DNA of 64,000 nucleotides from Variovorax paradoxus (GTDB lineage: Bacteria; Pseudomonadota; Gammaproteobacteria; Burkholderiales; Burkholderiaceae_C): the NCBI RefSeq assembly GCF_029919115.1, contig NZ_CP123990.1, forward strand, positions 868,001 through 932,000, written 5' to 3'. The notes under the pieces are model-generated. The model was not told where the DNA came from. It saw only the letters and a list, made by a program, of their open reading frames with translations, and ran no database searches. The position numbers and the translations under genes are program-made. This document shows, piece after piece, positions 45,898 to 57,692 of this stretch (position 1 is the stretch's first letter; the number at the start of each line of letters is the position of its first letter).

Positions 45898-46892
45898 CGA
45901 ACACAGCCCATCCCGCTGAAGTGCTGCTCGGCGCGCAGGCGGGCGCGGTGACGTTGCCCGTGTGCGACCACTACAGCGGCGTCGAAGCGCGCATGAAGAA
46001 GAGCCTCGCGCTGCAGGCCGAAATGGCCGAGGAGTTCGGTGCCTGCGTGTTCGACGTCACCCTTGACTGCGAAGACGGCGCCCCCGTCGGCGGCGAGGCC
46101 GAGCATGCCGCGCTCGTCACCGAACTGGCACTTGCCGCAAAGCCGGGCATGCGTGTCGGCGTGCGCGTTCATCCGGTCGATCACCCGGCCTTCGCCGGCG
46201 ACGTGATCACCATTGCCGGGCGCGCTGGCCACCGGCTGAGCCACCTGATGGTGCCCAAGGTCGAATCCGTGGCCGACGTGGCGCAGGCCGTGGCGGCGCT
46301 GGAGGCGGCCGACGCCGATGCGCTGCCGCTGCATGTGCTCATCGAATCGCCGCTGGCCGTGCACAACGCGTTTGAAATTGCGGCGCATCCGCGCGTGCAA
46401 TCGCTGAGCTTCGGCCTGATGGATTTCGTTTCCGCGCATGCGGGCGCCATTCCGGCCGACGGCATGGGGGCCGCCGGCCAGTTCACGCATCCGCTGGTGG
46501 TGCGCGCCAAGCTGGCCATAGCCTCCGCTGCCCACGCCTACGGCAAGGTGCCTTCGCACTGCGTGGTCACCGAGTTCAACAACACCGATGCCATGCGCAC
46601 GGCGGCCCGCAAGGCGGCCTCCGAATTCGGCTACACGCGCATGTGGAGCATTCACCCCAACCAGATCCGGCCGATCCTCGAAGCGTTTGCGCCGGACGAG
46701 GCCCAGATTCAGATTGCCGTAGAAATCATTACAAATGCCGCACTCGCGGATTGGGCGCCGACACAAATTGATGGCACATTGCACGACCGCGCGAGCTATC
46801 GCCATTTTTGGCAAGTGCTGACGCGCGCCCACGCAACGGGGCGCGCGTTGCCTCCAGAGGCAAAAGCCTGGTTTGCACTCGCGGCCTCCTGA
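45894..46892 (+). CDS. HpcH/HpaI family CoA ester lyase (CitE-like)
   Basis: The 332-residue TIM-barrel protein has the acidic metal site in VTLDCEDGAPVG, the HVLIESPLAVHNAFEIAAHPRV region, LSFGLMDFVSAHAG, and WSIHPNQIRPI. It belongs with the citrate lyase beta, malyl-CoA and citramalyl-CoA lyases. No alpha or gamma citrate lyase genes are nearby, so it probably acts on a CoA ester directly. It is translationally coupled to tam. Confidence 0.85.
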   Translation: MTNTAHPAEVLLGAQAGAVTLPVCDHYSGVEARMKKSLALQAEMAEEFGACVFDVTLDCEDGAPVGGEAEHAALVTELALAAKPGMRVGVRVHPVDHPAFAGDVITIAGRAGHRLSHLMVPKVESVADVAQAVAALEAADADALPLHVLIESPLAVHNAFEIAAHPRVQSLSFGLMDFVSAHAGAIPADGMGAAGQFTHPLVVRAKLAIASAAHAYGKVPSHCVVTEFNNTDAMRTAARKAASEFGYTRMWSIHPNQIRPILEAFAPDEAQIQIAVEIITNAALADWAPTQIDGTLHDRASYRHFWQVLTRAHATGRALPPEAKAWFALAAS

Positions 46893-46923
46893 AACTTACG
46901 AATCCAGCCTGAAGGAAACACCC

Positions 46924-47463
46924 ATGAAGAAAATTGCTCTGATCGCAGCCCTGGCCCTGGCGCTCCCGTTTGCCGCCACGGCGCAGACCACCCCTGCCAA
47001 GGCTGAAGCCAAGAAGGCGCCCCCCAAGAAGCAGGTCACCCGCAAGGCTGCCAAGGCTGTCGAAGAAGTGACGCCCATCGCCGATGAAACCAACATCGTG
47101 CTGACCGACGCCGACCTCGAAGTCGCCAAGCGCGTGTCGCTCGGCAAGGCCCAATGCGAACTCGGCGCCGACGTGACCGTGGCCGCCGACGAAAAGAAGC
47201 CCGGCTTCTTCAACGTGTCGACCAAGGGCCTGAAGTACCGCATGCACCCGGTCGAAAGCCGCACCGGCGCCATCCGCCTCGAAGATCCCCGCGCCGGCGC
47301 CATGTGGCTCCAGCTGGGCAACAAGTCGATGCTGATGAACCAGAAGGCGGGCCTGCGCATTGCCGATGAATGCCAGACGGCCGAGCAGGTCGCATTTGCG
47401 GAAGAAATGAAGAAGAACCCGCCCAAGAGCCTGTTCGAAGGCGCCGACGCGGCCAAGAAGTAA
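46924..47463 (+). CDS. Exported protein of unknown function
   Basis: The 179-residue protein has a clear signal peptide ([20 protein letters not shown] followed by Q) and a Lys/Ala/Pro-rich linker (residues 25-50). A globular domain follows, with two Cys residues in [12 protein letters not shown] and [11 protein letters not shown] that could form a disulphide. I do not recognise the family by name. It lies between the CitE-like gene and acnB, 79 bp before acnB. Confidence 0.85.
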   Translation: MKKIALIAALALALPFAATAQTTPAKAEAKKAPPKKQVTRKAAKAVEEVTPIADETNIVLTDADLEVAKRVSLGKAQCELGADVTVAADEKKPGFFNVSTKGLKYRMHPVESRTGAIRLEDPRAGAMWLQLGNKSMLMNQKAGLRIADECQTAEQVAFAEEMKKNPPKSLFEGADAAKK

Positions 47464-47542
47464 GAGTACCGAACCAGGGGTGCGGCGCGGCTCTTGCTTG
47501 CCGCACTGCACGCCCGACAGCCCAGTTTCCGGAGAAAAGAAG

Positions 47543-50152
47543 ATGTTGCAAGCCTACGTTGACCATGTTGCCGAACGCGCCGCGCTCGGTATTCCGCCGC
47601 TGCCATTGAGCGCGAAGCAAACCGCCGAAGCCATCGAGCTCCTCAAGAGCGCGAACGCCAAGGACGGTGCCTTCCTGCTCGATCTGCTCACCTATCGCGT
47701 GCCCGCCGGCGTCGACGACGCGGCCAAGGTCAAGGCGAGCTACCTGGCGGCCGTGGCCCACGGTACCGAGAAGAACGCGTTCATCACGCGCGCCCGCGCC
47801 ACCGAATTGCTCGGCACCATGCTCGGCGGCTACAACATCAGCCCGATGATCGACCTGCTCGACGATGCCGAAGTGGGCGCCGTGGCGGCCGAAGGCCTCA
47901 AGAAAACCCTGTTGATGTTCGACCAGTTCCACGACGTCAAGGAAAAGGCCGACAAGGGCAACGCCAATGCCAAGGGCGTGCTGCAAAGCTGGGCCGATGC
48001 CGAATGGTTCACCAGCCGCCCCGAAGTGCCGCAAAGCCTGACCATCACGGTCTTCAAGGTGCCTGGCGAAACCAACACCGACGACCTGTCGCCCGCGCCC
48101 GACGCCACCACGCGTCCGGACATCCCGATGCATGCCCTGGCCATGCTCAAGAACAAGCGCGAAGGCACGGCTTTCGAGCCGGAAGAAGACGGCAAGCGCG
48201 GTCCGGTCAAGTTCATCGAATCGCTGAAGCAGAAGGGCCACCAGGTCGCCTACGTGGGCGACGTGGTCGGCACGGGTTCCAGCCGCAAGTCGGCCACCAA
48301 CTCGGTGCTCTGGTTCACCGGCGACGACATTCCGTTCATACCCAACAAGCGCTTCGGCGGCGTGTGCCTGGGCACCAAGATCGCCCCGATCTTCTACAAC
48401 ACCATGGAAGACGCGGGCGCGCTGCCCATCGAACTCGACGTGAGCCAGATGGACACGGGCGACGTGGTCGAGCTGCGCCCCTACGAAGGCAAGGCACTGA
48501 AGGACGGCAAGGTGATTGCCGAATTCAAGGTCAAGAGCGATGTTCTGTTCGACGAAGTGCGCGCCGGCGGCCGCATTCCGCTGATCATCGGCCGCGGCCT
48601 CACGTCCAAGGCGCGCGAGGCGCTGGGCCTGCCGGCTTCCACGCTGTTCCGCCTGCCGCAAAGCCCGGTCGACACCAAGAAGGGCTTCTCGCTGGCACAG
48701 AAGATGGTCGGCCGTGCCTGCGGCCTGCCTGAAGGCCAGGGCGTTCGCCCGGGCACCTACTGCGAACCCAAGATGACCTCGGTCGGCTCGCAAGACACCA
48801 CCGGCCCGATGACGCGCGACGAGCTGAAGGACCTGGCCTGCCTGGGCTTCTCGGCCGACCTCGTCATGCAGTCGTTCTGCCACACCGCGGCCTACCCCAA
48901 GAAGGTGGACGTGAAGATGCATCACGAACTGCCCGACTTCATCAGCACGCGCGGCGGTGTGTCGCTGCGCCCTGGCGACGGCGTGATCCACAGCTGGCTC
49001 AACCGCCTGCTCACGCCCGACACCGTGGGCACGGGCGGCGACAGCCACACCCGCTTCCCCATCGGCATCAGCTTCCCGGCCGGTTCCGGCCTCGTGGCCT
49101 TCGCGGCCGCCACCGGCGTGATGCCGCTGGACATGCCCGAGTCGGTGCTCGTGCGCTTCAAGGGCAAGATGCAGCCCGGCGTCACGCTGCGCGACCTGGT
49201 CAACGCCATTCCGCTGTACGCGATCAAGAGCGGCCTGCTCACGGTCGAGAAAAAGGGCAAGAAGAACATCTTCTCGGGCCGCATCCTTGAAATCGAAGGC
49301 CTGCCGGACCTGAAGGTGGAGCAAGCCTTCGAACTGAGCGACGCCTCGGCCGAACGCTCGGCCGCCGGCTGCACGGTGCACCTGAACAAGGAACCGATCA
49401 TCGAATACATCAACAGCAACATCACGCTGATGAAGTGGATGATTGCCGAAGGCTATGCCGATGCTCGCACGCTGGCACGCCGCATCGCCGCGCAGGAAGC
49501 CTGGCTCAAGGACCCGCAGCTGCTCAAGGGCGACGACGACGCCGACTACGCGGCCGTCATCGAGATCGACCTGGCCGACATCCATGAACCGATCGTGGCC
49601 TGCCCGAACGATCCCGACGACGTGAAGACGCTGTCGGACGTGGCCGGCGCGCAAATCGACGAAGTGTTCATCGGTTCGTGCATGACCAACATCGGCCATT
49701 TCCGTGCCGCGTCGAAGCTGCTCGAAGGCAAGCGCGACATCCCGGTCAAGCTGTGGATTGCACCGCCCACCAAGATGGACGCGCACCAGCTCACCGAAGA
49801 AGGCCACTATGGCGTCTTCGGCAATGCCGGCGCCCGCACCGAAATGCCGGGCTGCTCGCTGTGCATGGGCAACCAGGCACAGGTGCGCGAGGGCGCGACG
49901 GTCATGTCGACCAGCACCCGCAACTTCCCGAACCGCCTCGGCAAGAACACCAACGTGTACCTTGGCTCGGCGGAACTAGCCGCCATTTGCTCGCGCCTTG
50001 GCCGCATTCCGACGCGCGAGGAGTACATGGCCGCAACGGGCGTGCTCGATGCATCGAGCGCCCAGATCTACCAGTACCTCAACTTCGACAAGCTCGACGA
50101 GTACAAGACCGAAGCGGCTGCCGTCGTTGCGCCTGCCGCGGTCGCAGCCTGA
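47543..50152 (+). CDS. acnB: Aconitate hydratase B
   Basis: The 869-residue protein has the AcnB architecture: an N-terminal HEAT-like domain, then the swivel domain ([32 protein letters not shown]), then the catalytic domains. Cluster cysteines are visible in [20 protein letters not shown] and [14 protein letters not shown] at 47531-47535 supports the ATG at 47543. An Ala/Val-rich tail of about 15 residues ends the protein. Confidence 0.97.
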   Translation: MLQAYVDHVAERAALGIPPLPLSAKQTAEAIELLKSANAKDGAFLLDLLTYRVPAGVDDAAKVKASYLAAVAHGTEKNAFITRARATELLGTMLGGYNISPMIDLLDDAEVGAVAAEGLKKTLLMFDQFHDVKEKADKGNANAKGVLQSWADAEWFTSRPEVPQSLTITVFKVPGETNTDDLSPAPDATTRPDIPMHALAMLKNKREGTAFEPEEDGKRGPVKFIESLKQKGHQVAYVGDVVGTGSSRKSATNSVLWFTGDDIPFIPNKRFGGVCLGTKIAPIFYNTMEDAGALPIELDVSQMDTGDVVELRPYEGKALKDGKVIAEFKVKSDVLFDEVRAGGRIPLIIGRGLTSKAREALGLPASTLFRLPQSPVDTKKGFSLAQKMVGRACGLPEGQGVRPGTYCEPKMTSVGSQDTTGPMTRDELKDLACLGFSADLVMQSFCHTAAYPKKVDVKMHHELPDFISTRGGVSLRPGDGVIHSWLNRLLTPDTVGTGGDSHTRFPIGISFPAGSGLVAFAAATGVMPLDMPESVLVRFKGKMQPGVTLRDLVNAIPLYAIKSGLLTVEKKGKKNIFSGRILEIEGLPDLKVEQAFELSDASAERSAAGCTVHLNKEPIIEYINSNITLMKWMIAEGYADARTLARRIAAQEAWLKDPQLLKGDDDADYAAVIEIDLADIHEPIVACPNDPDDVKTLSDVAGAQIDEVFIGSCMTNIGHFRAASKLLEGKRDIPVKLWIAPPTKMDAHQLTEEGHYGVFGNAGARTEMPGCSLCMGNQAQVREGATVMSTSTRNFPNRLGKNTNVYLGSAELAAICSRLGRIPTREEYMAATGVLDASSAQIYQYLNFDKLDEYKTEAAAVVAPAAVAA

Positions 50153-50176
50153 TCAACGCGTAGCTCGCGGTTCAAG

Positions 50177-50203
50177 AAAGCCCCGCTTCGGCGGGGCTTT
50201 TTT
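50177..50203 (+). terminator. Terminator after acnB, shared with convergent XRE gene
   Basis: AAAGCCCCGC-TTCG-GCGGGGCTTT is a perfect 10-bp stem with a stable tetraloop followed by TTT. It works best on the plus strand after acnB. The XRE gene stop lies at its edge on the other strand, so it may act in both directions. Confidence 0.93.
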
Positions 50204-51045
50204 CATGTCGGCTGTGCCGCCAGTGCGGTCAGCGCCGCAGCCGTTTGCGCATCGGCCGGAAAGAACGACTCCACCGCCAGTTCCTGCAGAGTGACGTCTA
50301 CCGGCGTGCCGAAGATGGTGGTGGTGCTGATGAAGCTCAGCACGCCGTTGGGCGTAACCAGCTGAAAGGGCACCACGACGCCCGACAGCTCCGCATTCGC
50401 GGCGGGCGCGTCGTGGCTCACGTTCGGCGTGGGGTAGGCCTCGAGTTCGTCGTGCAGCGCCTGCAGCACGGCATCGCCTGTCGCGGCAATCTGCTGCTGC
50501 AGCCGTTCGAGCAAGTGGGCACGCCATTGCGCCAGGTTGGCGATGCGCGAGGCCAGCCCATCAGGGTGCAGGCTCAGGCGCAGCACGTTGATCGGGGCTT
50601 GAACCAGTTCCGGTGCCGCGCCGGCCATGAGCATCGGCACCAGCGCGTTGTGCGCCACAAGGTTCCAGTGGCGGTCGACCGCCAAGGCGGGAAACGGCTC
50701 GTGGCCCTTCAGCACCAGGTCGACCGCCCGCCGCGCAGAGGCCAGGGCAGGGTCGTCGAGCGAGCGCTGCCGGTACATCGGCGCAAAGCCCGCGGCCACC
50801 AGCAGGGCGTTGCGCTCGCGCAGCGGCACCTCCAGCCGCTCGGCCAGGCGCAGCACCATCTCGCGGCTGGGCGCGGCGCGGCCGGTTTCCACGTAGCTCA
50901 GGTGGCGCGTCGAAACCTCGGCCTCTTGCGCGAGGTCGAGTTGGCTCAGGCGCCGATGCGTGCGCCAGTGCCGAAGATGCGCGCCGAACGGGTCGCGCGC
51001 GCCGGGTTGGCCAGCCTTGGACGAATGGGTGCGGGGTGTGTTCAT
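50203..51045 (-). CDS. XRE regulator with MmyB-like ligand domain
   Basis: The 280-residue protein has an N-terminal helix-turn-helix (LRHWRTHRRLSQLDLAQEAEVSTRHLSYVETGRA, split: RRLSQLDLAQEAEVSTRHLS). The C-terminal part matches the MmyB-like domain (ALAVDRHWNLVAHN, SHDAPAANAELSGVVVPFQL). Such regulators control nearby, often divergent, genes. The ATG at 51045 is chosen; the divergent membrane protein starts 132 bp away. Confidence 0.9.
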   Translation of the reverse strand: MNTPRTHSSKAGQPGARDPFGAHLRHWRTHRRLSQLDLAQEAEVSTRHLSYVETGRAAPSREMVLRLAERLEVPLRERNALLVAAGFAPMYRQRSLDDPALASARRAVDLVLKGHEPFPALAVDRHWNLVAHNALVPMLMAGAAPELVQAPINVLRLSLHPDGLASRIANLAQWRAHLLERLQQQIAATGDAVLQALHDELEAYPTPNVSHDAPAANAELSGVVVPFQLVTPNGVLSFISTTTIFGTPVDVTLQELAVESFFPADAQTAAALTALAAQPT

Positions 51046-51177
51046 GGCCCGCATTCTGGCGCGGCGCCGTCGGCACGCCATGACCTCCGAGGTTATCGAC
51101 GCTGTGCCCGCCTTCCGAAATCATTGGGTCCAACGCGGCAGGACAGGCTTGCGGCGTACCACCCGAAGGAGATTCTC

Positions 51178-51591
51178 ATGTCCGTCTTTGCATCCCCCCG
51201 TTTCCTCTCCAACGTCATGTGGGCCGACGCGGCTTCGTGCGCCGCCACCGGCGCAATCCAGGTGGCGTTCACCGATGCGCTGGCGCGGCTGACCGGCCTG
51301 CCGGCACCGCTGCTCATGGGCACTGGCGTATTCCTGCTGGCATATGCAGCGGCCGCGGCCTTCATGGCCACCCGCCGCACGCCGCCCCGCACGCTCATCG
51401 GGCTGGTGGTCGTCGGCAACTTCGGCTGGGCCGTGGCGTGCGTGGCGCTGCTGATGAGCGGCCTGTTCACGGTTACCGCATTGGGCATGGCCTGGGTGCT
51501 GGCGCAGGCGCTGTGCGTGGTGGTGCTGGCCGAGCTGCAATGGACGGGCCTGCGCCGGACCCGCGGCAGCGCGAACATGGCCCTGGCCTGA
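51178..51591 (+). CDS. Small four-helix membrane protein
   Basis: The 137-residue protein has four predicted membrane helices (about 10-32, 45-63, 73-95, 100-122) and short loops. I do not recognise the family. It is divergent from the MmyB-type regulator, a pairing that suggests it is the regulator's target. AAGGAG-like bases (51165-51170) precede the ATG. Confidence 0.82.
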   Translation: MSVFASPRFLSNVMWADAASCAATGAIQVAFTDALARLTGLPAPLLMGTGVFLLAYAAAAAFMATRRTPPRTLIGLVVVGNFGWAVACVALLMSGLFTVTALGMAWVLAQALCVVVLAELQWTGLRRTRGSANMALA

Positions 51592-51753
51592 GCGCAGCGG
51601 ATGCCGGCAACACCCATTTACCCGGCATTCCTGGCCATGAGGAACGTAGCACTTGGGGAGCATTGCAGGGAAGACCGACTACAACAACTGACATCGATCC
51701 CTGCTATCTTTGAGGTGCTTCCACGAACAGATCGAACCAACAGGAGTTCCTCA

Positions 51754-54621
<2,868 letters not shown>

Positions 54622-54670
54622 TGGTGCTGGGGCGCCCGCTTCAGGTCGACAAGACAGGAGCACGTGTCAT

Positions 54671-55408
54671 TTACTCGCCTTTGGCGGCCCGGTAGACGGT
54701 GCCGACCCGCTGGGCGGCCTGATCGAGCAGCGCAGGCCATTCGGCGGCGGCGCGTGGCGAGGGCCCCTCGCATGCCGTGGCGTTCGTCATGGCGCATTGC
54801 ATGCGCAACATGCCATAGGAGGCCGGCCAGGTCGGGTCGTAGTTGATGTGCTTGCCCGCGATCTTGTCGCGGGCATCTTGGATGCCGGCCTTGACCGCTG
54901 CGGCGGCCTGGTCAGGCTGCTCCTTCATGAACCGGACAAAGTCGCGAGTGCTCTTGTCAAAGGCGAGCGTAAAAAAGGCCTCGTTGCTCGAGATCTCGGC
55001 CCGGCCACTGTCGTCTGCGAAGCGCAGCGCGTCGTACCAACCCATCGTGGCCTGCGCGGCAATGATTCGAAGCATTGTGTCGAAACGCGGCGGCTTTTGC
55101 TGCAGCGCCTTGGGGATGTAGAAGACTTGGAACAGTTCCATGGTCTCCATGGGCGTCAGTTCGCCCTTCTCGGCGGCAGTCAAACGCGCATCGAAGCCGC
55201 GCCGCGCGCTGGCGTGCTGCGCCTGAGTGGCTTTCTCGTCACCAATTGCCGTGATGAACGCACGCGTTTCCGCGCGGCGTACCTGCCACGCGTCCTGGAG
55301 AGTTTGCACCCTGACAATCCTGTCCTGCGCGTGAGTGGCAAGGGGTGTCATGAACACACTGAAAAGGACGCCGAGAGCAATGCTTGTGATGTGTAGTTTT
55401 GATTTCAC
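54671..55408 (-). CDS. Periplasmic protein of unknown function beside the lipase effector
   Basis: The 245-residue product from GTG 55408 starts MKSKLHITSIALGVLFSVFM, a good signal peptide cut near THAQ. AGGA lies 8 bases upstream of that GTG; a TTG at 55432 is less likely. The mature part is helical and charged, with two Cys (MQCAMTNATACEG) that may pair. It is the third gene of the lipoprotein-lipase cluster, 50 bp after the lipase, so it may be a second immunity or accessory factor. I do not recognise the family. Confidence 0.8.
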   Translation of the reverse strand: MKSKLHITSIALGVLFSVFMTPLATHAQDRIVRVQTLQDAWQVRRAETRAFITAIGDEKATQAQHASARRGFDARLTAAEKGELTPMETMELFQVFYIPKALQQKPPRFDTMLRIIAAQATMGWYDALRFADDSGRAEISSNEAFFTLAFDKSTRDFVRFMKEQPDQAAAAVKAGIQDARDKIAGKHINYDPTWPASYGMLRMQCAMTNATACEGPSPRAAAEWPALLDQAAQRVGTVYRAAKGE

Positions 55409-55458
55409 TTCAAATTTCCTTGGGTAACGCAATGGGCTGGAATGACTGACTGACTGCG

Positions 55459-56901
55459 CTAGCTCAAGCCAGGACCGGCCCGGCTTGCGCCTTGAGAGGC
55501 TGGTTCACCTGCTGCGAGCGCTGCTGGTTCTGTTGCTGGTTCTGCACCTCGGCGACGGCAAAGGCCTGCGAGCTTTCTGAAAGCGGGGGTGTTCAGCGCC
55601 ACCGTCGTCTCCACATAGGTCACCTTGGAAAGCACAGAGCCCGGTTTACCCTGAACCGCGATGAGCCTGTCGCCGTTGTCGCTCACGGCGACAAGATCGA
55701 TCTGCCTGAAGCTGCCTTGGCAAGCTGCAGCCGCCAATGTGCCGGCGGCATTGCAGGTGCGCTGGTCGGAAGAGACGTTGCGCTCGGTGTTGATCTTCTC
55801 CAGCCCGGCTAGGGCCTGCTGGTAGAACCCATTGCCGGGGTGCTGGCCGTCGTCCAACAATAACGGTCCCGACTCTGCCTGGCTGCTGAGCCACGGCCCC
55901 GGGCGGATGCGCCTCTCGATCGCACGGGAGGCGCCTTCGCGCAGCGTTTCACCGGTCCGCTCCAGGGCATCGGCTGCCCGCCGAGCGCCGCTCTCCATGG
56001 AGTTGCGCACCGCATCGTAGGTCTGCCCCGCGATGTGGCCGGTAGACTTCACGCCTTGACCGACCGTCTGCCCCGCCTGCACCCCGGTTTGCAGTGGAAC
56101 GGATGCGATGGCACGGGCGTTGTATACGTCGTCGCGATAGCGATCGATCATGCCGCGATGGGCGTGATAGCGCGCCTCGTTCTCCGGCGAGATGATCGAG
56201 CGACCCAGCGTCTCGCCGTCGGGCGCGAAGTTGTCGGCGAAGTGCGCGCTGAAATCGGTAGCCTTGGCGGGATTGCGCGCACTCAGCGCGCCGCCGTCGT
56301 CGCGATACCCGGCCTTGCCCAGCGTGTCGATATCCTGCTGGACCGCGTAGACCCGCACCTCGCCAAAATGTGCACTGGCTGCGCTTACCGCATCACCTGC
56401 GCGAACGTGGTTGATGACTTGGTGTCCGCCTTTGGGAACGCCATGCACCAGCCCCGCAGCGCCAAAGGCGTTGAAGGTCTCGCCCTTGAGGCCGAACTTG
56501 TGGGCGTGAAGTTGGGCCAGCGTGCCGCCCAGTGAGTGGCCGGTGACGGTGACGTTGAGAGGGCGTTGCGTTTCTTGTGCATCGGCCTTGGCTTGCGCCA
56601 GCACCCTTTGCGTGAAAGCCTGGGCGTCCGGCGCCTGGGCGTTGACGCCCGCCAACGCCATGCCGGCATCGACGACGCCGTCTTGCACCGGCTCGCGGCC
56701 AAACTCGGTGCCGCGATAGGCAATGACAATTTCGTGGGTATCGACCCGCTGATAGGCCGTCGCCTGGAAGCCGGTCCTGGGGTTGTCGACATGATCCTCG
56801 ACCCGATACGTCACATCACCCAGGACGACTTCCTTTTTTAGCTCGTGATCTTTGTATGAATCCTTGGCCAGAAGCGCGTAATCCGTCGACGTGATCGTCA
56901 T
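55459..56901 (-). CDS. Lipase-domain T4SS effector with XVIPCD-like C-terminus, tail frameshifted
   Basis: The 480-residue protein as read has a class 3 lipase fold: YRGTEFG, nucleophile elbow TGHSLGGTL (Ser123), likely Asp170 (RAGDAVSAA) and His near 248 (AHRGMIDRY). It has no signal peptide. Residues about 352-437 resemble the XVIPCD of X-T4SS effectors: HPGNGFYQQALAGLEKIN, a Cys/Ala-rich helix, QIDLVAVSDNGDRLIAVQGK. After residue 438 the frame gives an unrelated Arg-rich tail. The next frame gives a Gln-rich tail (EVQNQQQNQQRSQQVNQ) ending at 55464, as expected for XVIPCD. The ATG overlaps the stop of the lipoprotein gene. Confidence 0.85.
   Translation of the reverse strand: MTITSTDYALLAKDSYKDHELKKEVVLGDVTYRVEDHVDNPRTGFQATAYQRVDTHEIVIAYRGTEFGREPVQDGVVDAGMALAGVNAQAPDAQAFTQRVLAQAKADAQETQRPLNVTVTGHSLGGTLAQLHAHKFGLKGETFNAFGAAGLVHGVPKGGHQVINHVRAGDAVSAASAHFGEVRVYAVQQDIDTLGKAGYRDDGGALSARNPAKATDFSAHFADNFAPDGETLGRSIISPENEARYHAHRGMIDRYRDDVYNARAIASVPLQTGVQAGQTVGQGVKSTGHIAGQTYDAVRNSMESGARRAADALERTGETLREGASRAIERRIRPGPWLSSQAESGPLLLDDGQHPGNGFYQQALAGLEKINTERNVSSDQRTCNAAGTLAAAACQGSFRQIDLVAVSDNGDRLIAVQGKPGSVLSKVTYVETTVALNTPAFRKLAGLCRRRGAEPATEPAALAAGEPASQGASRAGPGLS
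55585..55589 (-). other. Frameshift site: run of five G (C on coding strand) in the lipase gene
   Basis: On the coding strand AACACCCCCGCTTTC reads NTPAF then an alien tail. With four C it reads NTPLSESSQAFAVAEV and stays open through the Gln-rich end to a TGA at 55464-55466. Confidence 0.75.
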
Positions 56902-57506
56902 TGGAATTTCTCCTTGGCAGTGATCGTCGTCGAGAAGGTGTTCTTCGATTCATCGCCAAAATCGGATCGTTCCGCATTGCCACCGCTGACACGGGGATGG
57001 CCGTCCTTCTTCGACCTGGCGTCCTCGCTGAAGTAAGACCGATTATTGAAATAACGGGTGACGGACTTGCCCGCCAGAATGTCTTGCAGGGCGATGGCGT
57101 GGGCGAACGCCAGATTGCCAATCTGCAGATCGAAGTCGGCAAAAGGCATGGACCAGCGGCAAAGGCCCAGTCCGAAGTAATCCTCGTCCATCAACAGGTC
57201 GACATAGAGTTCACCCTTGTAGACCGTGTCGCTCACGCGGGTCAGGGCCATCGGGACATGCTTTTCGGGCGTCAGCCTGACGCCGCTGAAAGAGGTGAGC
57301 GGGACGCAGCGATCATTCGCTACCTGATAGCCAGCGGACCCCTCCACGGCATCGAATGGTCCCGGCGCATCCTCGATGGTCAGCGTGATTTCATAGCGCA
57401 TCTTCGGGTGCGGATTGAGGTTGATATCGGGTTTTTTCATGGCTTGGCCGCAAGCGGTGGTGGTGAGGGCAAGGAAAACGGCTAGAGCGGGGACGAGGCG
57501 CTTCAT
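56898..57506 (-). CDS. Putative immunity lipoprotein for the lipase effector
   Basis: The 202-residue product starts MKRLVPALAVFLALTTTACG, a lipoprotein signal with lipobox Cys19. The mature part is a beta-rich domain (MRYEITLTIEDAPGPFDAVEG, CVPLTSFSGVRLTPEKHVPM, DEDYFGLGLCRW). In X-T4SS loci the gene just before a toxic effector usually encodes a periplasmic immunity lipoprotein. The ATGA overlap with the lipase gene fits that. The frame is open upstream into the virB4 remnant with no stop between; the internal ATG with its lipoprotein signal is taken as the true start. Confidence 0.82.
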   Translation of the reverse strand: MKRLVPALAVFLALTTTACGQAMKKPDINLNPHPKMRYEITLTIEDAPGPFDAVEGSAGYQVANDRCVPLTSFSGVRLTPEKHVPMALTRVSDTVYKGELYVDLLMDEDYFGLGLCRWSMPFADFDLQIGNLAFAHAIALQDILAGKSVTRYFNNRSYFSEDARSKKDGHPRVSGGNAERSDFGDESKNTFSTTITAKEKFQ

Positions 57507-57692
57507 GATGGCTATCGAATGCGAACCGGTTGGCTGCAATCGGCGTAGTAAATGCGGCAATTGGATGTTGCCTGAGACGCCGTTACAGGTTTGCAAAAGC
57601 TTTTTGTTTGGCGGTATCTGGGGCTTTGTTGAAAAAGGTGCCATGCCACCTTCAGCGATACATCGCAGGCGCCGCCTGCTGCGTGGTCTGCT
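57507..57692 (-). other. Rearrangement junction between virB4 remnant and immunity gene
   Basis: VirB4 similarity stops near 57693. One frame beyond the junction (two bases off the VirB4 frame) reads QPQQTTQQAAPAMYR then stop (57654-57652), which could be the 3' end of a deleted downstream gene. The following 145 bp is less GC-rich and probably holds the promoter of the lipoprotein gene. I see no clean -10/-35 pair. Confidence 0.5.

Noticed and set aside
47210..49807. An 865-codon minus-strand open frame opposite acnB
   Set aside because: AcnB is unmistakable on the plus strand; the antisense frame shows no domain motifs.
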